In this document: positions 1 to 11,612 of the stretch, piece after piece
How the letters are laid out: each line of letters starts with the position of its first letter
Numbering within the stretch: position 1 is the first letter of the stretch
Source of the DNA: Strigops habroptila
Taxonomy: Eukaryota; Chordata; Aves; Psittaciformes; Psittacidae
Length of the DNA stretch: 64,000 bases
Direction: 5' to 3'
Assembly (NCBI RefSeq): GCF_004027225.2
Contig: NC_046358.1
Location: 2,322,720 to 2,386,719 of the forward strand
Translations under genes and position numbers: made by a program
Notes under the pieces: model-generated
The model's database searches: none
What the model saw: only the letters and a program-made list of their open reading frames with translations
Told to the model about the DNA's origin: nothing

Positions 1-1003
1 AGAGCTTGATTTAGGGAGGGACTGCTATGTTTGGGCTTGGAACACAGAACCCTAAGCCACTATTCAAAGCACTGAGCCTAAATTCTATATGACATGTAGG
101 AAAAGTTACATTGCACTGTGTTTCTCCCTTAAAACTCATTTCCTGAGGGCCCTTTTTGCAGTCGGTACTGGGAAACGAATAGCTTAAAAAAGCAATTACA
201 GCTGAGATGAATCATGTCTGAAAAGTACCTCTTGTCTGAATAAAAAGAGAAGCAACCTAGTGTTAACAACTCTGGGATAATTGTCTTCACTTCCTGCCGC
301 TAAGATTTGGTGAGAAATCTTGTCAAAAGGGTGTGAAAGTTATAGACCATCAGCATACAAGTTGAATCAGCATGAAATCTGATTGAGTTTTGTCCATGCC
401 CAGAAAACATGGTAGGGAGTACTCAGGTTTTTATGTTGATGATTGATTTCTAGTTGAATAGAGTGTAGTTTAATGCAGTTGGTTTGTTCTCTTGAGCCCT
501 ATGTACAGACAATACGTAATCCAATCTGAGGAGTCAGCCCTTAGTAACTTCGTTTTCAGATAAAAGCTCTAAGAACTGTATGTGGGACAAAATGCTCCTC
601 ATTGGGGTCAGGACACTGAAATAATGGCTCAGTTATTTCACCCCATTCCCTGGAGTGGTTCACCTGTTTCTTCCTGTATGATACTGAGATATGAATGAGA
701 ATCTTGAATAAACATGTTGAAAGATAGATTTCACCCTTTTTTTCTCTGATGAGGCCAAACACTATGGTTGTTTTCCTCTCTCCTCATCAGCTATTAGTTT
801 TGACATGGGAAGTTAAAGAAGTATCATGAGCAACAGCACGAGATAGTTAAAAAGAGAGGAACAAGATAAAATGGGGAGAGCTGGGAAGATGTGACTCATT
901 GAACAGTCCAAACAGCATGAACAGGCTGTTCTCTCTCTGTAAAATGCTGTGGTATAGATACAGACAGACTTCCATAAGCACACAAAATATGACAGATTGA
1001 ATC
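1..1003. other. Intergenic, nothing recognised
   Basis: This is AT-rich sequence with only short random ORFs. No repeat family, receptor motif or RNA gene was recognised. Confidence 0.6.
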
Positions 1004-1172
1004 AAAGAAGTGGTAAATGCTCCATCCCTGGCAGTGCTCAAGGCCAGGCTGGATGGGGCTTGGAGTAACCTGGTTTAGTGGAAGGTGTCCCTGCCCATGG
1101 CAGTGGATTGGAACTGGATGGGCTTTAAGGTCCCTTCCAACCCAAACCAATCTGTGATTCTATGATTCAATG
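1004..1172 (+). repeat. CR1 LINE 3' fragment
   Basis: It carries the CR1 end sequence from CTCCATCCCTGGCAGTG through GGTCCCTTCCAACCC to a GATTCTATGATTC tail. It is 5'-truncated and non-coding. Confidence 0.93.
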
Positions 1173-3445
1173 AATTTACTACATATTGAATTTAGGACTA
1201 TGGAAAACAAACAACACCATCTCCTTCAGCATGCACAGAATCTCTGTTGTAGCAGTTTCACAACAGGAACATCCCTGAGTTCAAACTCACCTTCTCTTTC
1301 CTTATCTGGGGAGAGCAGCATACTGCCTGACCAACATCTCTACAAGGCTACCTCTTCCCTGCACATCTACAGCAAGCAAATTGAAAAGATATAGCCTTCT
1401 GACTTTGTTCACTTCCTCATTACCTGCTTTTGGAGTGGCAGCAGATTATCAGAACTTGATGCTGTGAGAAGAAAGAAAGACCCAGTGTTTAAGTGGTTTC
1501 CTGGCCTTTAGAAGCCCCAGTGCAGTTGTATTGCTGCCACAAGCTATTGGTGTAACCTGAAACAAATTCCCAACTGGTTTGGAGAGGACATGGACATGTG
1601 AGTGTCACTTAAGCTCTGTCTAAGCCCACTGCAGCTTTCTGATGCGGTCCCCATTTGAGGAAAGCAGCTATTCTGCCTCCGTGGTGCAGTCATCTTCAGA
1701 ACGCTGTTGACCCCGTCCTCTAGCAGCATGTCTCTCTCCACTGGGTATTTAGGGAATGACAGATCTAACTGTCTAACTTAAGCTCATCAAGCATATTTCC
1801 TAATGTTAAAAGACATGGCTCTGTGTCATTGGTCATACCTACATAATAGGTGCCACTAGTGGACACTCTCATTTCTTCTTGTCTCCAAGACAGATTCAAG
1901 ACATTGAGCCTACTAATGAGTGAAAGCTAGCATCAAACAGCAGCAGACTGATTCTAAGGAGGCTAAGTGATCTTTCTCTCTTTTGATAGGAAACATCCTT
2001 CCTGAGGTTTGCCTGCTGAGTACCATGTACTTGTAACAGATGTCAGGCTGAACAACCATGACACCACAAAGACATTTTAGACCACAGACAGAAAGTTATG
2101 CTGCTGTATTTTCTTGGCTAATTTTAAGTCACCATCTAAGACCAAACCTGCTAATCTAGGTTTCTAAATAATGACATCTTCTATTACAGAGCTGTATTTA
2201 GAGAAATTCAATAGCACTCGTTCATGGAAAAGGGTCTCTAGGATGAAGCTCTAGTTACCTTGAAAATGATCAAGACAATTTCTTACCTACAGCAAATTTC
2301 TAACCAGAAGGAAAAGTTTGATCTCCTGTCCTCTTTTTCTTTTTTCCCTCCTCCTTTCCCCTCACCATCTTTCCAAAAGCACTACAGAAAGCATTAGGCA
2401 GAGTGCAATGGCAAAGATACCATCTAGGAATTTCTCACCTTTTTCTGGGTTCCTTGGAATTTCAGTGACTGATCTGCAGCAGCTGCCTGGTGTGGATCAA
2501 ATGGGTGAAATTTTCACTTGAATTCGGTCACTTCTGATCCAGATAAAGTCCTTGTGTCACAATGGAGTGCTGAGCGAGTTAGACACTGTTTAAGAAGCCA
2601 CGGTCTTTACAACGTGACATCTGACAGCTAGCCAATCACTCTGTTGGGGAAATATCTAGTTTGGGGTGTGTGGTCACTTAATATGAGCCACTTCCCTCTT
2701 TGTACAGAACCTGTCACTGTCATGGCTCTGGAAATGTGTTTTCTTTTTACTACTTTGCGCTTCTTCAGCCTCACAATACAAAGAAAGCAAGAATGGTCTG
2801 TACAATATTGTACCTTGCCTCAGCACAACTTCCCATTCCCCCCAAGGATCTATTGTCCCTTCCAAACAGGCCTTAACACACCCAGAGAGTGTCCTTATCT
2901 AACCCACAGCCCCACCCAGCACAAGTTATCACTCTACTTAGTCCCTATTGCTTCACACAACCCTTCCTGGAGGAGGGTCCACACAGACTCACATCTCATC
3001 ACCACCTCATATCTCTATCAAGACAACCCTTTCCCAGCATTCACCATCCACACACACCACCTCACTCATCTTCTCATCATGCACAGTCCCTCCATGTGGG
3101 TGAGCTACTACTGTCATGGTGTCAGATCCACGTGCCAAAGGAAATGAGTGAAAAAAGAGACAAGACCTTTCTCTTTTGCTGGCAGTAAGCACATCCTTAT
3201 AGGGAACTGTTTTGCAACAGCAGATACCAGCAACTCTTGATTTGGGCTTGTGTGTTAAGTCACTTCTGCTAGTCTGTTTGGCTAGGGAGACAAAAGGAGA
3301 TGAGTAGGACGCCAGCCAAATTGCTGCCACATGTGTCAATGGGTACGGAAACTGGCAGATCTGGCCCAAATTAGCTTTGCAGGCCAGATACCTGACGGTT
3401 CATCTTTAGCTTCTTCTTTCATTTCATCTCACAGTCTGTACTGAT
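1173..3445. other. Intergenic, nothing recognised
   Basis: This holds small unrelated ORFs only. A pyrimidine-rich, CACA/CATC-rich stretch at about 2850-3080 gives overlapping spurious frames of up to 167 codons with no recognisable domain. Confidence 0.5.
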
Positions 3446-3740
3446 AGCAGGGATTGCACCTTGGCCTTGCTGAACTTCATGAGGTTCTCATGAGCCCACT
3501 CTCCAAGCCTGTCCAGGTCCCTCTGGATCCCATCCCTTCCCTCAGGCATATCAGCTGCACCACTCAGCTTGGTGTCATCTGCAAACTTCCTGACGGTGCA
3601 CTTGATCCCACTGTCTATACCAATGATGAAGATATTGAATGGTATTAGTCCCAGTACAGACCCTTGAGGGACACCACTTATTGCTGGTTTCCACTTGGAC
3701 ATCAAGCCATTGACTGTAATGCTTTGGATGTGGCCTTTGT
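3446..3740 (-). repeat. CR1 LINE, reverse transcriptase fragment
   Basis: The minus-strand frame encodes CR1 ORF2 palm motifs [10 protein letters not shown] and FADDTKLSG (the FADD catalytic pair is retained), then the RDLDRL..W segment. Neither the 3' tail nor the 5' part is attached, so this is an internal fragment of an old copy. Confidence 0.92.
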
Positions 3741-4323
3741 CTGCCCTAAGTAATTTAATTCAAAATCTAGATGTCTATTTCAGACCTAATCCCATCCTAA
3801 AATCGTGTCTGAGGTAGATCAGGTGAATCCATTCCTGGAGAGATCTATTTCTTTCCGTAGGAAAGCCTGGAGTAACAAAGACTCATCTCAGCTGCCTTCC
3901 ATAGACATAAAACAGGCAACTTCCTCTCTTGGTTTCCCCATTTCTAAAAGAAGAATTTTTTTTTCCCTGATTCTGTAATTTGCCAACCTTTGCTAAAACG
4001 TGCAAGTTCTTGCAGGAGGCTTTATTCACTGGGATACCAGTGATGAAATTTCATGCAAAGTAGATCTTGAAGGGTCATCAAGAGGTAACCCAGGCCATCT
4101 TCTGTCTCTGAAAACTTAACTTAAGCATACTGAAAAAAGTGTGCCTAACCTGCCCTTAAAAAGACAACTGTGATGGGTAACTCTTTACTATGCCCAGGGC
4201 ATGGTGCCTCTCTCTTTACTATGAGAAATATCTCTGATTTTCTGTTTTTTAAGGAAAATCTGTGTTTTCTGTGTTTCCGTTTTTGAATACACAAATATTT
4301 AAAAGTACTGTTTTATTAGTCAC

Positions 4324-4488
4324 AAAGCTGTGGCTGCCCTATCCCTGGCAGTGTTCAAGGCCAGGTTGGACACAGGGGCTTGGAGCAACCTGCTCTAGTG
4401 GACAGTTTCCCTGCCTGTGGCAGGGGGTTGGAACTGGATGAGCTTTAAGGTCCCTTCCAACCCAAATCATTCCATGATTCCATGCTAT
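4324..4488 (+). repeat. CR1 LINE 3' fragment
   Basis: It runs from AGCTGTGGCTGCCC to the CR1 end with a decayed TTCCATGATTCCATG tail. It belongs to the common subfamily with the ACACAGGGGCTTGGAGCAACC segment. Confidence 0.93.
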
Positions 4489-5813
4489 CAAGCCAAAGCA
4501 GTGGATCTAATGGATCTCTACAATTGGGAAAACCATAAAGCATGGCATCATAAATGCCATTAGCAAAGGTCTCTGGAAAGGGTTGACTGGACTAAGTCAC
4601 ATCACATGCTTATGTGGTTTAATATTCAGCTAATCCATTGACTGCTATTTCTTCTGGAGAAATCCTGAAATTCCATTATAATATCATTAATACAGACTGA
4701 TGGCTATTTATTTAATAAATGTTTGCCTCAACTATACCTAACCAGAATTAATCTCTTCTCCTCTGTCTCTTCTTTTCATGCCTTCCCTTCATTAAGCCTC
4801 CCTGCCCCCCTCCTCCAGCCCCAAGAGCCCCTGAGGTAGGATATTTCCTTGGAGAGGGTTAAAGAGTGCTACTTAAAGAGTTGTCTTCTCAGCCTTCCTT
4901 CTGCTGCCGGGTTGTGAATTCATCATACAGTGCACAGAGATCAGGCCACACAACCCAGACAGCCCATCAGAACAGTTCTCACATAGGCAGAGAACACCAA
5001 GATATACTTGTGGTACAGGAAAGCAAGAAATTAAATTAGATGGGATTATACAGCAAAAGGCTCTTCCTGGGCAAGCATTGGAAGCTTTTCAGAACCTATT
5101 CTATACTCTTTAAAGACACTTTGCTCTAACACTTCCCTTCTGGGGAAGGCAGATGTTGTGGAGATTAAATCATACAGCCCTTACACAAAAAAGTTTGGTC
5201 TCCAGACACAGAGGAGGTAAGTTTTCCAGGTTCTCTGGATCCTTTCATTTTGTGTCCTTTCCTCTTCTCCTGATTCATTTCCTCTTTTGTTTCCCTTCTT
5301 CTTGAAAAAATACGAAAATACAAGAAGAAATTTACACTACAGTTATCAACTCTCTATGGCTCTTTTTGGCTAGAATCGTATACAGAACTGGTTCTGTAAT
5401 CCCAGATTAGGTTATTTTGTCATTTTGTTTCCTGTTAACCACCTGAGATTTTAGGGAATAATGCTGGAAATAAGAAGATAGTGCAGTTTCTCCTCCTTTT
5501 TGAAACGTTAGCAGTCCATGTGGTATTCATTTTATTTTGCAATTGATTGCATTGTATCATATACCTCTGGTCTGTCCCTGAAAAGATACTTTTAAAGGTA
5601 AGGCATAGTGTTAATCCTCTATTGAATTAAGTCATTCTGGTTATCCTCTTAGAGTCAGCAGAAAGAAATAGGTACTTCCAGCATGTAATTCATCACATCT
5701 TTAAGCAGATGCTTTAGGCTGGTCATGAACTGCCCCTCAAAGGCAGAAAAAAGAGTGCATGTGACTGGCTCAGATGCAGGTGACTACATGACATAAGGAA
5801 ATATATTGTAAAA
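4489..5813. other. Intergenic, nothing recognised
   Basis: No gene, repeat family or RNA was recognised in this AT-rich stretch. Confidence 0.5.
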
Positions 5814-6189
5814 TATATTGTAAAATGTATTTTACAGCCTTCCAATACATGAAGGGGCTACAAGTAACCTGAAGAGGGACTTTGGACAAGGGCCTGTAGG
5901 GACAGGACAAGGGGAATGGCTTTAACCTGCCAGAGGGGAGACTGAGATGAGCTCTGAGGCAGAAGCTCTTCCCTGTGAGGGTGCTGAGGCGCTGGCACAG
6001 GGTGCCCAGAGAAGCTGTGGCTGCCCCATCCCTGGCAGTGTTCAAGGCCAGGTTGGACACAGGGGCTTGGAGTACTCTGCTCTAGTGGAAGGTGTCCCTG
6101 CCTGTGGCAGGGGGTTGGGACTGAATGAGCTTTAAGGTCCATTCTAACACAAACCAGTCTGGGATTCGATGATTCTATATTGTAAAATG
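5814..6189 (+). repeat. CR1 LINE 3' fragment with 14-bp flanking direct repeats
   Basis: The CR1 body spans about 5835-6179. The 14-mer TATATTGTAAAATG lies immediately before it (5814-5827) and again across its end (6176-6189), as a target-site duplication would. The first four bases of the second copy overlap the CR1 tail. Confidence 0.92.
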
Positions 6190-7720
6190 CAATTTGGTGG
6201 TAGTGACGGGGACCTTACCATAAGGGGGACACAGTGAAGGTGTCTGTTGTGAATAGGTTGTATCTTTACAATCCTTTCAAAAATATGCACCTTATTTCAC
6301 TGAGCAATTTCCCATCTGCTGTTCTTCCGGTATATACTTTTCTTTGATCATTTATCTCTTGGTCACTCCTTTCTGAAGCACTGATTGCCTAAATGTGACA
6401 CTGAAACTGGTGAGGTTTACTTCTCATTCTGCTCTGGCCATCCAGATTACAGCTGCTTCTCTTCCACTGGCTACTGCCCAGCCATAAATACGTGCCTGTT
6501 TTGTCCTTTTGTCTTCTACGGTAAACTGTGTCAGTGCTGAGTGAAAAGAGGAGGGATGGAAAGGATCACAACTTGGTAAGACTAGGTAGAAATCCGTATC
6601 ACATTCTTTGTCCTTATTATTTTTTTCCTGGAGATATATCAGAAAAGGAATTATCCATGTAAATTTTACCCCCCTTCTTGACTATCTTTTACTCATTAGT
6701 ACATCTGTAAGCACAGGAAAAGCCCCTAACTTTCTCAACTTCCTCTTTAGGCTTCACTTTGTGGGTTTGAGAGCAATTCTGGTTTTTCTTCATTTCAGTG
6801 TTTCCTGTGAAGGCTTGATCAGTTTTTGCCTGCACGAGAGTTTCCCATTTTGCTGTAGTTTTAAATAGATGCTAGGTAATTTGAATTAGTTTAACCTAAT
6901 TCCATGGGTCTGATCCATGGATCTGCCCTGGTCACTGCTTATATTTTCACCAGGTAGAACTTGCAACGGTGATTTTTAATAGCGGTTGGCTGGGAATGTT
7001 TGGGTACTAGGATGAATCCCATACAGCTGATAATCTGTTTGTAAGAGATGCCTATTTCTGGTTAAACTCTGTGAAGAGTTTAATCTAGTGGTTTCCAGGT
7101 TTCTGTGACCAAAACAGCTCTGATATTTGGGTGCGTAATGGCAAGCTGGTAATGTTAAGGACTAAGTCTTTTTAAAGATGTAGATTATTTCTTTACTAGT
7201 GACATTTACTGCTCTGGGGGCTATAGCTGGAACGGACCAAAGCAAAGAAGCCCCACATTCGCACTGGAATGTCTGAACAGAGGGAGCGTAGAGGTGTAGA
7301 AGCATGCAGAAATAAGGAGTTCAGCCATAGCACATACACAAGAAATGAGGATGGCATTATGGAAAGCTCTGAGCTACCTTCAGAGGGCAAAAAGGATTAT
7401 TCCCCGAAGTTAACTTTACCCTGGTGATGTGGATTTACTTAGGCTCCTCTTAGTCAGTGGAAAAAGAAAGGGTTCTGAAAAGGACCTTAGTTTAGCTATA
7501 GCTATAGTCTTCAAGAGAGGCAGAGAGATTTTGACCACCAGCTACACTGGTTTTACTAACCAGAAATTAACTCTTCAGCATATCCCCAGAGTATATCACA
7601 AATCAGTATAAAGTAAAATTCATATGATGCTGCAACAGAAGTTCTGAAAAGATCTTTTCATTCTTCCCTTATCTTAAAGAAACATTGCTGAGATTTAGGG
7701 CAAGTTAATGCTAAAGCAAG
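6190..7720. other. Intergenic, nothing recognised
   Basis: Only short spurious frames are present. No repeat or gene was recognised. Confidence 0.5.
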
Positions 7721-7772
7721 TCATAGAATCATAGAATAGTTTGGGTTGGAAGGACCTGCAAAGGTTATCTTC
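7721..7772 (-). repeat. CR1 LINE 3' tip
   Basis: TCATAGAATCATAGAATAG and GGTTGGAAGGACCT are the reverse complement of a CR1 tail. Only about 50 bp remain. Confidence 0.85.
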
Positions 7773-8376
7773 ATATGTGATATTGTTTACTGTTTTTATC
7801 ATTATAGATAATTTCCCCAGAAGTCATAGTTCAGCCCATGAAGCTGCACATTCATGTTTCGAAATGTATATGCACCAGAGATTTATATTTTTTTCTCTGT
7901 AGGTGGTTTCACCACAATTCAAAGATCATTTTTACTTATAAAATAAACCAGCATTCCAAGGAATACTCCTTCAAGGCACTATTGTTACAAAGACTGTTAT
8001 TATGGATTTGGTCTACACTGAGGGCAAACATGCTTTTAAACATCTGTAGAGCCTCTAGTGAGCACTCTAGTCTTGTCCTTAGCACATCAGCCTTAAATCC
8101 TGGAGGACCAGAATAGAAGAACATCTCCCAGAGGGCGCCCATCTCAGTGCAGTAATAGGCATGGCTGAAGCCTTGTGCAAGGAGAATTAAATACACAGGT
8201 GAAGGGAAAAAACCCAACAAAAGAACCCCACTTCATCAACTTAATACTAACCCTATATACTTTTTAGTGTGTCTGTACATCTGATAAGGAATTCATTTTT
8301 AATAATGGAAAAACTGACAAGTCATTTGTCTTTATATTTCCTTGTGCCTAGGCGTATTGCTTCCCAACTGATTGAC

Positions 8377-9303
8377 ATGGAGAATGCAAGCAGTGTGAAG
8401 GAATTCATTCTTCTGGGCCTCTCAGAGGATCCAGGGGTGCAGAAGATATGTTTTGTGCTGTTTCTCTTCTTCTATATGATCATTTTAGCAGGAAATCTGC
8501 TCATTGTTATCACTGTAATCAGCAGTCAACGTCTGAGCTCCCCCATGTATTTCTTCCTCTGCTACCTGTCCTTTGTAGACATCTGTTACTCTTCTGTCAC
8601 AGCTCCCAAAATGCTTGCTGACTTCCTCGTTGGAAATAAAACCATCTCCTTTGTGGGCTGCACAGCCCAGCTGTTTGGGGTACATTTCTTCGGCTGCACA
8701 GAGATCTTCATCCTCACAGTGATGGCCTATGATCGCTATCTTGCCATCTGCAGACCTCTTCATTACACCACCCTCATGACCAGACGGGTGTGCGGCCGGA
8801 TGGTGATCGGCTCATGGGTAGGAGGCTTCATGCACTCCATTGTGCAGACTCTTCTAACTATCCAGCTTCCCTTCTGTGGCCCTAACATAATCAACCACTA
8901 CTTCTGTGATGCCCACCCCCTAATACGACTGGCCTGTACCGACACCTACGCTGTGGGCATCGTTCTTGTGGCCAACAGTGGAATGATAACTCTGAGCAGT
9001 TTCTTCATCCTGGTCATGTCCTACGTTGTCATCCTGGTTTCCGTGAAAAGGATAGGGTGGCACAAGGCCCTCTCCACCTGTGGGTCCCACATCACTGTGG
9101 TGATTCTGTTCTTTGGGCCATGCACATTCATCTACATACGTCCATCCAGCAATCTGTCGGAGGACAAGAGCATAGCACTGTTTTACACTGTCATCGCCCC
9201 CATGCTGAACCCACTCATCTACACGCTAAGAAATGAGGAGGTGAAGAATGCCATGACGAAACTGTGGAGTAGAAAAGTGGAAAGTGAAAATGGGAAGGTG
9301 TAG
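8377..9303 (+). CDS. Olfactory receptor, family-4-like (OR-1), intact
   Basis: This is a seven-transmembrane odorant receptor that would act at the ciliary membrane of olfactory neurons and signal through G-olf. The 308-residue protein has an N-glycosylation sequon at N3, the TM1 GN pair at 39-40, PMYFF at 56-60, the loop cysteines C95 and C177, MAYDRY at 116-121, SY at 215-216, KALSTCGSH at 230-238 and PMLNPLIY at 275-282. The open frame continues upstream of this ATG. I chose M at 8377 because it gives the usual short N-terminus before the FILLGLS motif. A good splice acceptor (pyrimidine tract then CCTAG, AG at 8350-8351) lies 25 bp upstream, as expected after a non-coding exon. The third intracellular loop is about three residues shorter than in its two neighbours. 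AATAAA lies at 9568-9573. The family-4 assignment comes from motif resemblance and is an inference. Confidence 0.93.
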   Translation: MENASSVKEFILLGLSEDPGVQKICFVLFLFFYMIILAGNLLIVITVISSQRLSSPMYFFLCYLSFVDICYSSVTAPKMLADFLVGNKTISFVGCTAQLFGVHFFGCTEIFILTVMAYDRYLAICRPLHYTTLMTRRVCGRMVIGSWVGGFMHSIVQTLLTIQLPFCGPNIINHYFCDAHPLIRLACTDTYAVGIVLVANSGMITLSSFFILVMSYVVILVSVKRIGWHKALSTCGSHITVVILFFGPCTFIYIRPSSNLSEDKSIALFYTVIAPMLNPLIYTLRNEEVKNAMTKLWSRKVESENGKV

Positions 9304-9402
9304 AACTGTGATAACATTCCCAAAGGAAATTTCCGTCATGAAAATTCCCCACGAACTGCCTTTCGAGGAAAATCTTGCTGTTTGCTCCTGTTGTAGTTAG
9401 GA

Positions 9403-9454
9403 ACCATAGACTAGAATACCAGGTTGGAAAACACCGAAGGGTCATCTTTTGATT
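9403..9454 (-). repeat. Old CR1 LINE 3' tip, decayed
   Basis: ACCATAGACTAGAATACCAG followed by GTTGGAAAACACCGAAGGGTC resembles the end of an older CR1 subfamily (AATCACCAGGTTGGAAAAGACC). It lies about 100 bp past the OR-1 stop codon, probably in the 3' UTR. Confidence 0.55.
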
Positions 9455-9793
9455 TGAAGGACATTGTGAACTCTGTGACAAGCAGGCATTCCCTTTCTAT
9501 TCTCTTGTCAACTAGTGCAGGGGTAGGCATGGGGCTCTTAAGCACTAACTGAAACACCTGTGTTTAAATAAATACTATCAAAAACACTGAAAATGGTGTC
9601 CAGGTAGACACTGGAAACAGAGTCCCCTTCCTGCTTGCAGTAATGCCTTTTTTATGAGAACTACACTGTGGTATCTTAAAATCAAGCATCAGCAATTAAA
9701 AACCTGATATTAGGTGCTAGTTGGGTCATCTGCTGATGCAGGCAATAGGAGAGGAAGCTTCCTCCCTTCCCTGCCAGTGCAACAAATCCTTTC

Positions 9794-9924
9794 TGCAGTG
9801 TTCAAAGCCAGGTTGGACGGGGCTTTGAGCAACCTGATCTAGTCGAAGATGTCCCTGCCCATGGTGGTTGAGCTAGAAGACCTTCAAAGAGTCCTTCCAA
9901 CCCAAACCATTCTATGATTCTATC
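9794..9924 (+). repeat. CR1 LINE 3' fragment
   Basis: It carries CAGTGTTCAAAGCCAGGTTG through CCAACCCAAACC to the ATTCTATGATTCTAT tail. The copy is internally diverged. Confidence 0.93.
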
Positions 9925-10004
9925 TACTCCACCTATCACTGATGCCATCCTTCCAACCACCCCCTCTACCCTTCAGCTCTGACTCAGGTGTTTTATTTTA
10001 ATGT

Positions 10005-10047
10005 TGATCTTAAGGTCCTTTCCAACCCTAACCATTCTGTGATTCTA
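10005..10047 (+). repeat. CR1 LINE 3' tip
   Basis: TTAAGGTCCTTTCCAACCC then ATTCTGTGATTCTA. It lies 80 bp past the previous copy in the same orientation. Confidence 0.85.
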
Positions 10048-10627
10048 ATACAGAATCACACATCCAATAAAAGACACCTTGCTGACTGTAAGAAATGAAG
10101 GACTCACCAAAGGTGGCATTTGGAGGTGCAATTTCAGGTGTCAATGGGAAAAAAAAAGAATTGTTTAGGAACTTTTCCAGTATACAAGACAACTCTGAGC
10201 CCAACGGAGCACATTTTTACACCCACATGAGAAGTGTGTTTTCCATGGGAAAGTGCTGGTACACCTACTATTGCAGGAGGTAAGAGAAGAAACACCAGCA
10301 TGAAAGACCAGACCAGGCAAAGCTGTCACAGGGTGTTTAGCAGCTCAGGGTCTCCACGTGAGGAGCCACAAAGAAACAAGAGACTCTAGTCCCTCCCTTG
10401 CCAGCAGAAAACCACCAAATCAGCTGAGTGAGGAAGGGAAAGACCTGCTTGGTGCCATCCAAAAGTAACTTTGATTCCTTCACTTTCATTCCCTATAAAC
10501 ACCTATACCGGTGTTGCACCTTAACATGACTTAAGTAGGATTCAACATCACCAGGTGTTCTCAAGCCCAAGTTAGGGTTTATAACTTTATATATATATTA
10601 ACAAAATTTTACTTTTATATATATACA

Positions 10628-10759
10628 AATAGATTATTGTATTAATGCTTTGGAGATGAATACTGGTTGGTTTTTTAAAAAGCAAAACTATATATATACA
10701 TATATATTGAAAATAGATTATTTTCTAATGTTTTAGAGATGAAAACAAGTAGTTGTTTT
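10628..10759 (+). repeat. Diverged tandem duplication in AT-rich DNA
   Basis: Two units share AATAGATTATT, TAATG, TTTxGAGATGAA and GGTTTT-like ends (10628-10676 and 10712-10759). Each is preceded by a TATATATA run. Several substitutions separate them, so the duplication is old. Confidence 0.6.
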
Positions 10760-11212
10760 CTGGAGGTCTCACTTCTGGGAGCTGCTGGGCAAATATTTGA
10801 CTCTAGCTTATGGAACGTGCCACTGAAAACAACATTAAGCTCCTCTACACTTCAGTAAGAATTCTCATAAGAACTTAATAGTTAGGCTAAAGAGTCGCTT
10901 CTGTGTTTTGCGTTGTGTCAGTAAAAACACCTGCAGTGAGGACTAACCACAAACCTTTCTAAATGTTTGAAGTAATTTCCTGTTATACTTCTTGTTTCAA
11001 ATTTGTACAGCAGCAGCCTAAGAAATAACAGTCTATAGCACAGTTGTGATATTCTTTTGTGCTGGCAACATGCAATGGTAAGAAGTTAAGAAGAAATGAG
11101 AATGTGTATGAGATATGTTAGCTTAGGACAGAAAGCAGAATTATATAAATGTCCTGTGTAAGAGACATCTTTACTTCCAGACTGTTTGATTGCAAAGGTA
11201 AGGTGAACATAA
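10760..11212. other. Intergenic, nothing recognised
   Basis: No gene or repeat was recognised. Confidence 0.5.
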
Positions 11213-11612
11213 ATCATAGAATCATAGAATGGTTTGGGTTGGAAAGGACCTTAAGATCATCTAGTTGAACCCCCCTGCCATGGGCAGGGATGCTTCACAC
11301 TAGACCATGTCACCCAAGACTCTGTCCAGCCTGGCCTTGAACACTGTCAGGGATGAAACATTCCCTGGGCACCCTGTGCTAGCACCCCAGCACCCTCACA
11401 GTAAAGAACTTCTTCCTTACATCCAACCTAAACTTCCCCTGTTTCAGTTTGAACCCATCACCCCTTGTCCTATCGCTACAGTCCCTGCTGAAGAGTCCCC
11501 AGCATCCTCGTAGGCCCCCTTCAGATACTGGAAGCTGCTCTGAGGTCTCCATTCAGCTTCTCTTCTCCAGGCTGAACAGCCCCAACTTTCTCAGCCTGTC
11601 TTCATACGGCAA
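11213..11612 (-). repeat. CR1 LINE 3' fragment, about 400 bp
   Basis: The full 3' end runs from the ATCATAGAATCATAGAATGG tail up to the CAGCCTGTCTTCATACGGCA segment. The C-terminal ORF2 codons can be traced but the frame is broken. Its subfamily is that of the 50-kb and 59-kb copies (ACTACAGTCCCTGC-type). Confidence 0.94.

Noticed and set aside
2644-3147. A 167-codon + strand frame
   Set aside because: It comes from pyrimidine-rich low-complexity sequence, has no domain, and overlaps other frames of similar quality.
8269-8376. 36-residue N-terminal extension of OR-1
   Set aside because: The extension opens at a GTG codon and crosses a good splice acceptor (AG at 8350-8351). The ATG at 8377 gives a standard start.
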